Positions 58,880 through 64,000 of a stretch of DNA of 64,000 nt are shown piece after piece (positions within the stretch are counted from its first letter, which is position 1; each line of letters opens with the position of its first letter). Position numbers and translations under genes: made by a program. Source of the stretch: Atopsyche davidsoni (lineage: Eukaryota > Arthropoda > Insecta > Trichoptera > Hydrobiosidae). The DNA is taken from contig JAILWY010000023.1 of the NCBI GenBank assembly GCA_022113835.1, positions 4,836,001 through 4,900,000 of the forward strand, given 5' to 3'. The notes beneath the pieces were generated by a model, which did not search any database, had not been told where the DNA came from, and was given only the letters and a program-made list of their open reading frames with translations.

Positions 58880-61496
58880 AAATTCTTGCATGCACCGGAG
58901 ATCCACTCAAGACACGGTGTTCTCATTCAAATAGTATCCTTTGGAGGAGACGGGGTTACAGTGGCATGCCCTCACTTTTTAGTACCCGAGTTGAATTTAT
59001 ATGAAGCTGCTGAATAAAGTAAGACATTTTCAGTAGCGATAGAGAGATATTCGCCCTTAGTATGCATTAGGAACAACGGATCTGTTTTACTAGCGGCAAT
59101 AATATCAGGGAAAAGCACCACTTCCGTGTAACACGCAGGATTAATATTCTGAGATAAGCAACAACTATTCTTGAAATGCGGGGAAGCAACGGAGATTAAA
59201 TAGCTCGATGTAACTAATTATATAGAAAAAGCTGCAACAGTCAAAAGTGCTGTCAGTAGCTATGAGACTGCCATTTAATGATACACTGTGGTTTATGGCA
59301 AAAAGTTGATTGCAAGCAAAATGCTGATAGGCGAGAAAGTAGTTATTATTTTGTCTGGAATATTCTTATTATCGTTGAGAGTTAGTGATCGAATTGTCTA
59401 TCATGTATATATTTATATATAAATGATCAAATATATTACAAAGCATCATGTAATTATTTTTTGTAAAAATTATGTTTTTTGTATATAAAGGTTTGTACGT
59501 TACTTTTTGGGAACATATTTGTTAGTAGGCGTAGATTTGATCAACAAGCTCATTTATTAAAAAAATTGCATCAGCATTTTTTCAAATCATTGAAGTTTAA
59601 TTAAGAGTTATCATAACAAAAATGTTTGCAATGATTTAATCTGCTATTGTATTAGTGACTTGCTATTATCAAAAATAACAAAATACAATGTACTTTTTTT
59701 CTTTGTTTCAGGTGGGTTCATCGATTAGCTTATATTTATAATTTAAGCTAAGAAAAACCAATCTTTATATGTAAGTACATTCATTAAATTGAGATAAGTG
59801 CGTTTAAACAACAGATAAAAATGATTTCCAAATTGTCCTTTAATACCCACAAGAACTAAGTTTAAAAATGTTGTTTTATCATCAAATTTATACATTTTTG
59901 TAAATAATGACCCGATATTCGTAATAAGTAATATTACAAGCTTTATTTCAATAAAAAGTTCGTAGAAAAACAAGAATATTACTTTAGACTAGACATTTTT
60001 TAAGCTTAATGATTACAGCCTAAGTCATACTCGGCCAAGAAAGTATTTCTTAGAGTAAAATTCTTTATTGAATATGTGCAATATACTTCGAGTTTTGTAG
60101 AAAAAGTAAAAAAAAAAACTCTTTTGTCTCCTTTGCGCCGGAGATATAAAAGTTGATCGTCCAGAAGCGGCGAATAAAAATTCGTTTCCACGGTAGAAAG
60201 TTAGGATATTAAATTATGACTTGCCTTTGTTCCAGGTGACTTTCGCCTGATTTAAGCCACTCTTTGCTTCCAATGAAAAAAAAAAACAAAAGATTGGCCA
60301 CAACCTTTCATAAAAAGATAAAACTTAATAAATTAATGTTTCTTTGTATAGTTCTTTTAAAGTAAAGAAGAAACCATACTTGATATTATTTCTTTTCGCT
60401 AGCAATTTAAGGTAAATTTTGATAGTAAACAATAATTGTGGATCCTAAACGTCCCCATTATTAATAATATATTTGTGATCAATAAAAATAATGATTAATG
60501 GAATAGTTTTCTTATTAAAAATATAAGATTTTCGTTCTAAATTGATAGATTATGTATTTTTTCATAAATATTTGTTAACTTAAATACTCCACCAGTTATT
60601 TATTTTATTATAAGCACAGTTAAAGGAAATTTTTCAAGTTTTCAAATATTGAGATTAATACAAGAGTGATTGACTTTGTCTACTTTATTTTAATAAAGAG
60701 TTGAAGAGTAGTTATAAACTGCTTTAAAATATTGGTACTGTCGAACAATTTTCGAAATTTTCAGTATGTTGAGTTTTCAGTTACTGATGACTTATATATT
60801 TCTCACGTATATTCAATGAAGATGAAAACAAATTATTGATAGATTAAAATTAAAAAAACATATACTCTATACGTAAAGCAGAATTTGTATAAGCATTCCC
60901 TCTTTTATTCGAATGAACGTGAAACCCACATTATTTATTTAACGCTTTTCTAGTGATAGTGTGTTTGATTCACTTCATCCACTAGGCAACTATCAATTTG
61001 GTAGAATATTTATAATATATTAAGAACTACTATATGGATATCTAGATCACAGATCAATATTTTTGTATTTAAATAAAAATCACTTTTATTATGTTTGAAA
61101 AAATATACACATAAACCTTGAGATGATCTCGCTATTTTCTTATAGGAGTTGATAAGTAGAACAAACCAGGATATCCAGTTAATATTTAATGAGCATACCG
61201 TCGTTATGCTCGTATCAAAATACGTTTACGAAGAGAATTTATGACTGTACGTGTGGTTTCTTCAAGCCTTCCGTAAGTAAGCCTTGTTTCCGAGACAAGG
61301 CGATGTTGTTTAACGGAGTTGATTTAAATGCCGGTTCCGTTAGTACATACACTGTAGAAATAACGATTTAAAAATTTTGTGGCTCTTTTCTGAAAAAATG
61401 TATGAAAACCTGACAGCAAATTTCTTAGTTATAATTTCTCTGCGAAGAAATTTAATATCGCGCTCACCCGTCGGAAGCTTTCCTGATTTGATATCT
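58880..61496. other. Broad GC-normal island, then AT-rich DNA
   Basis: 58880-59350 is one of the longest frame-free, normal-composition stretches and includes homeodomain-like ATTTAATGAT and TTGATTGCAAG. 60110-60260 and 61180-61370 are smaller; a 60-codon plus frame in the latter (YDCTCGFFKPSVSKPCF) is unsupported. Confidence 0.45.
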
Positions 61497-61551
61497 GTGC
61501 TGAAACTTATTCGACTTCCGGTGCATTTCTACGTGAAGTAGTTTTCAGCAC
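61497..61551. other. Hairpin, possible structured RNA
   Basis: GTGCTGAAA and TTTTCAGCAC form the base, followed by partial CUU/AAG-type pairing toward GGTGCATTTCTACG. It is short for a pre-miRNA; it may be a regulatory palindrome in a GC-normal island. Confidence 0.25.
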
Positions 61552-64000
61552 AATCTGAATTTTTAGTTGTAATATTTTTCCATTGAAAGAAAATTGAAAC
61601 CAGGTAAAAATATATAGAAAGATGAATCATTATAAAACGTGTTGATTACTTTCGTAAAAATGTTGTTACCTGTAAACGAGTCACGTAGATTTCATTTGTA
61701 TTGAGATATCGTTTGTGATTTTTTTCAGTTATTAGTGTATAATAAACGGAAATTATAGTACTAAATTTTCAGACGTAAATTAGTTTTATTTTTTACAGTG
61801 ATACCTATTTGGAAATTTACAAATCAAAAAGATATGCTTGCTATATGTTTTTAATGCCTGCTTTATTTAAAATATGATTTATAAGTGCTAAAGCATTTTG
61901 CATAAACAGAATACAGGATGTTGTATCATGTATCATATTACATATGTGATAAATAAAACATGCTTTATTTTATTTGCACATACATGTCGAATAAAAACTT
62001 ATAATCTATTTAAAAATAAGATTTATTTTATATTTGTGTCACTGTGTTGAATAAGATAATTTTTCAGGTAGTGTTTTCCTTAGTTAAATTTTTTTTAGTA
62101 TAAAGAGAATGTTTAAATTTTGAAAATATTTGATTATAAATTTATTGAATATGTCAAAATTACTACTTAAAGTTATTTGAATTCGTTTTCTTTTTATCAT
62201 TTTCAATAAATTAAATTTTTTAAATTCTTTTATTACACACTTTTTGTAAATTTTTCTATGCGTTAAGTCTAACCAATAACCTTGAAAAAATCAATTAATC
62301 AAGATTAAACACGTATTTTTAATTTTTATTTTTAAAAAACACTCAAGTACTAACTTCTTGAAAATTTAAGTATTTTTCTACAATATGATTTATTTTGTAC
62401 ACACAATAAAAACAATGTAATTTAAATTAATTTGCATATTATTTTTTTGTTAATTTAACAGTTAATTGTCGACATAATTGATAAGACTTATCAATTTAAT
62501 GAAAATTTAAATTGTATTAATTAGAAAATAACAGTTAATTCAAAATAAGATGGCCACCACCGCTTGAGATAGAGGTCATCAATATTTTATATTTCTTCAA
62601 TGTTGCTATTCTGTCTCATAGGTTTTTTTGCTTTGCGAATAAAGTAGAAAAATTACAAATATATATTCACGGGCGCTTGCTTTGCAATATAAGTACACAA
62701 TAATGAAATTATATGATCACTGATGTTAATTTACTTTATTTTACGAAAATTCTTGAAGCGTCATAAAAACTCGTAATGTTATCAAAATATCATGTGATTT
62801 AATTTTGTTTTATTTAAAGCGCTTACTACAAAAAATCGAAATATATCTTCTAATCTTTGGCTTATCATATTTGTAATGGATAGAAAGTATATATTATTAA
62901 ATGAGTCCGTTGTAGATAAATGTTTTGGTTTCTAAATTCCAAAGTAAACTAAACAACAAAAACTTACATGTGAATTTATTCTATGGTCAGAAAACTTAGA
63001 AAGGTTTTGCGCGGGGACTGGGAGCACTAAATTTTGGAGCCCCGGGGGGTGAACACCCTGTGAGGCCAGATGGACAGGGCTGTGAACCTTCCCTTGTGAG
63101 AGGTCTGAACTCGTGCTTTATAATTTTCCCCAAAGGGCCTGCATTATGCTTGAGAGACGGATCCAAGGCGCCCGCTAATGCCTCTAATGGGCCCGAAGAA
63201 TGAGGTTTGTTTGTAATGATGGTTCTTTCATGGTTGTATTGGGAATTGAGATCTCAGATTTCTTCTCAAATAAAGGTTACAATAAAACTGCTGCGTTTTG
63301 TTTTTATCTTTAAAAAGATTCTCAAGAGAACTTTTACAACCAAGAAAAGATATTTTTCAATGAAAAGTATACTTCTTTTACTATCGCTCTGTGTATATAA
63401 TATGTATGGTTTTCTGAGAATAATAGCACAATAAACTTTTGACATGAACTAGTATTTTTTAGTTGTTAATAATGTTTTTATTAAGTATGTTTAGATAAGG
63501 AATATCATTGAAATATAAGTATGATACGTGAGTGAAGATACTCGAGTAAGAATCTCCTTACCAAAAGATATAGAAGCGCATAGATTAACGCAAACGAGGG
63601 TCGCCGGTACACTTCAATATCGCGGGTCTCGATAAATCTTATGCAATGTGCGCATAATGCAGGAATTCTTTACTGGAGGCGTTTGTTCTTGTCAGGTTTA
63701 TGCTGGCATTGTCTTTGCGTTTACATTTATGTATTGTTTTATTAAAAACATTAATTTTTATTAGTTTTATATATATATTTATATAAAAATAGCTTAATAA
63801 ATATATTGCTGATTTTTTTTCTGAATTAAATTTGACCTAAATGACATACGGTAGTATCTTAAGTTATCAAAACGACACCAAAGTTTGAATAGTTCATGTT
63901 GTTATGTGAATTTGAGCGCACCTTCAACCACCTCTAGGATCTGAACCACAGTTGATTTGCACCTAAGGCTGTCGTCATTATTAATATTTTGCTATACTTC
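61552..64000. other. AT-rich with one GC-rich island
   Basis: 63005-63200 (GAGCCCCGGGGGGTGAACAC, GATGGACAGGGCTGTGAACC) is GC-rich and frame-free. 63590-63720 is GC-normal. No gene recognised to the window end. Confidence 0.5.

Noticed and set aside
1..64000. CRISPR arrays, operons, ribosome binding sites, prophage
   Set aside because: No regularly spaced direct repeats with unique spacers and no bacterial gene structure; the sequence is eukaryotic in character.
1..64000. Known conserved animal miRNAs (let-7, miR-100, miR-10, bantam, miR-1)
   Set aside because: Their mature sequences were looked for by eye on both strands and not seen.

Overview
The window looks like nuclear DNA from an insect or close arthropod relative: strongly AT-rich, long stretches without coding potential, GT-AG introns and TATA/initiator-type promoters. 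Its transposon mix is irritans-type mariner, Helitron, hAT and Penelope-like retroelement remnants. No species can be named from the sequence, and nothing indicates bacterial, viral or organellar DNA.

Most of the 64 kb is a gene desert. One two-exon gene is well supported, on the minus strand at 36145-36919. It has a signal-peptide exon, a 106-nt intron and an exon built from 13 copies of a 12-residue Cys/Pro repeat (C-A-x-x-C-x-P-P-S/N-P-P-P), plus a TATA box, an initiator and a poly(A) signal. A second, weaker candidate is a Cys-rich terminal exon on the minus strand at 32533-32687, with a possible upstream exon near 33290-33470. A few other open stretches (22970-23218, 20410-20775, 34128-34409) are kept only as low-confidence candidates.

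The mobile-element layer is clearer. Five pieces of one Penelope-like family lie at 2832-2980, 4054-4267, 16965-17015, 37937-38155 and 54833-55003. Three have 11-12 bp target-site duplications, a fixed 3' end and ragged 5' ends, so they look like products of target-primed reverse transcription. They carry minimal hammerhead-ribozyme-like motifs with altered cores. A separate snapback element at about 1890-2110 carries a hammerhead with every core nucleotide intact. Also present are a non-autonomous Helitron (13572-14758) with broken Rep/helicase fragments, a hAT-type MITE (16699-17260) with an 8-bp duplication and a nested Penelope-like tail, and an internally deleted mariner (30231-30632). 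There are several tRNA-related SINE-like scraps and a 280-bp tandem duplication (11011-11567).

The remaining AT-rich DNA is punctuated by islands of about 150-400 bp with near-normal GC content and no convincing reading frame. Several contain hairpins or transcription-factor-like sites. Such spacing would fit the conserved non-coding elements of a regulatory gene desert, but conservation cannot be tested here. All coordinates and base matches were read by eye; no alignment, folding or database search was run.
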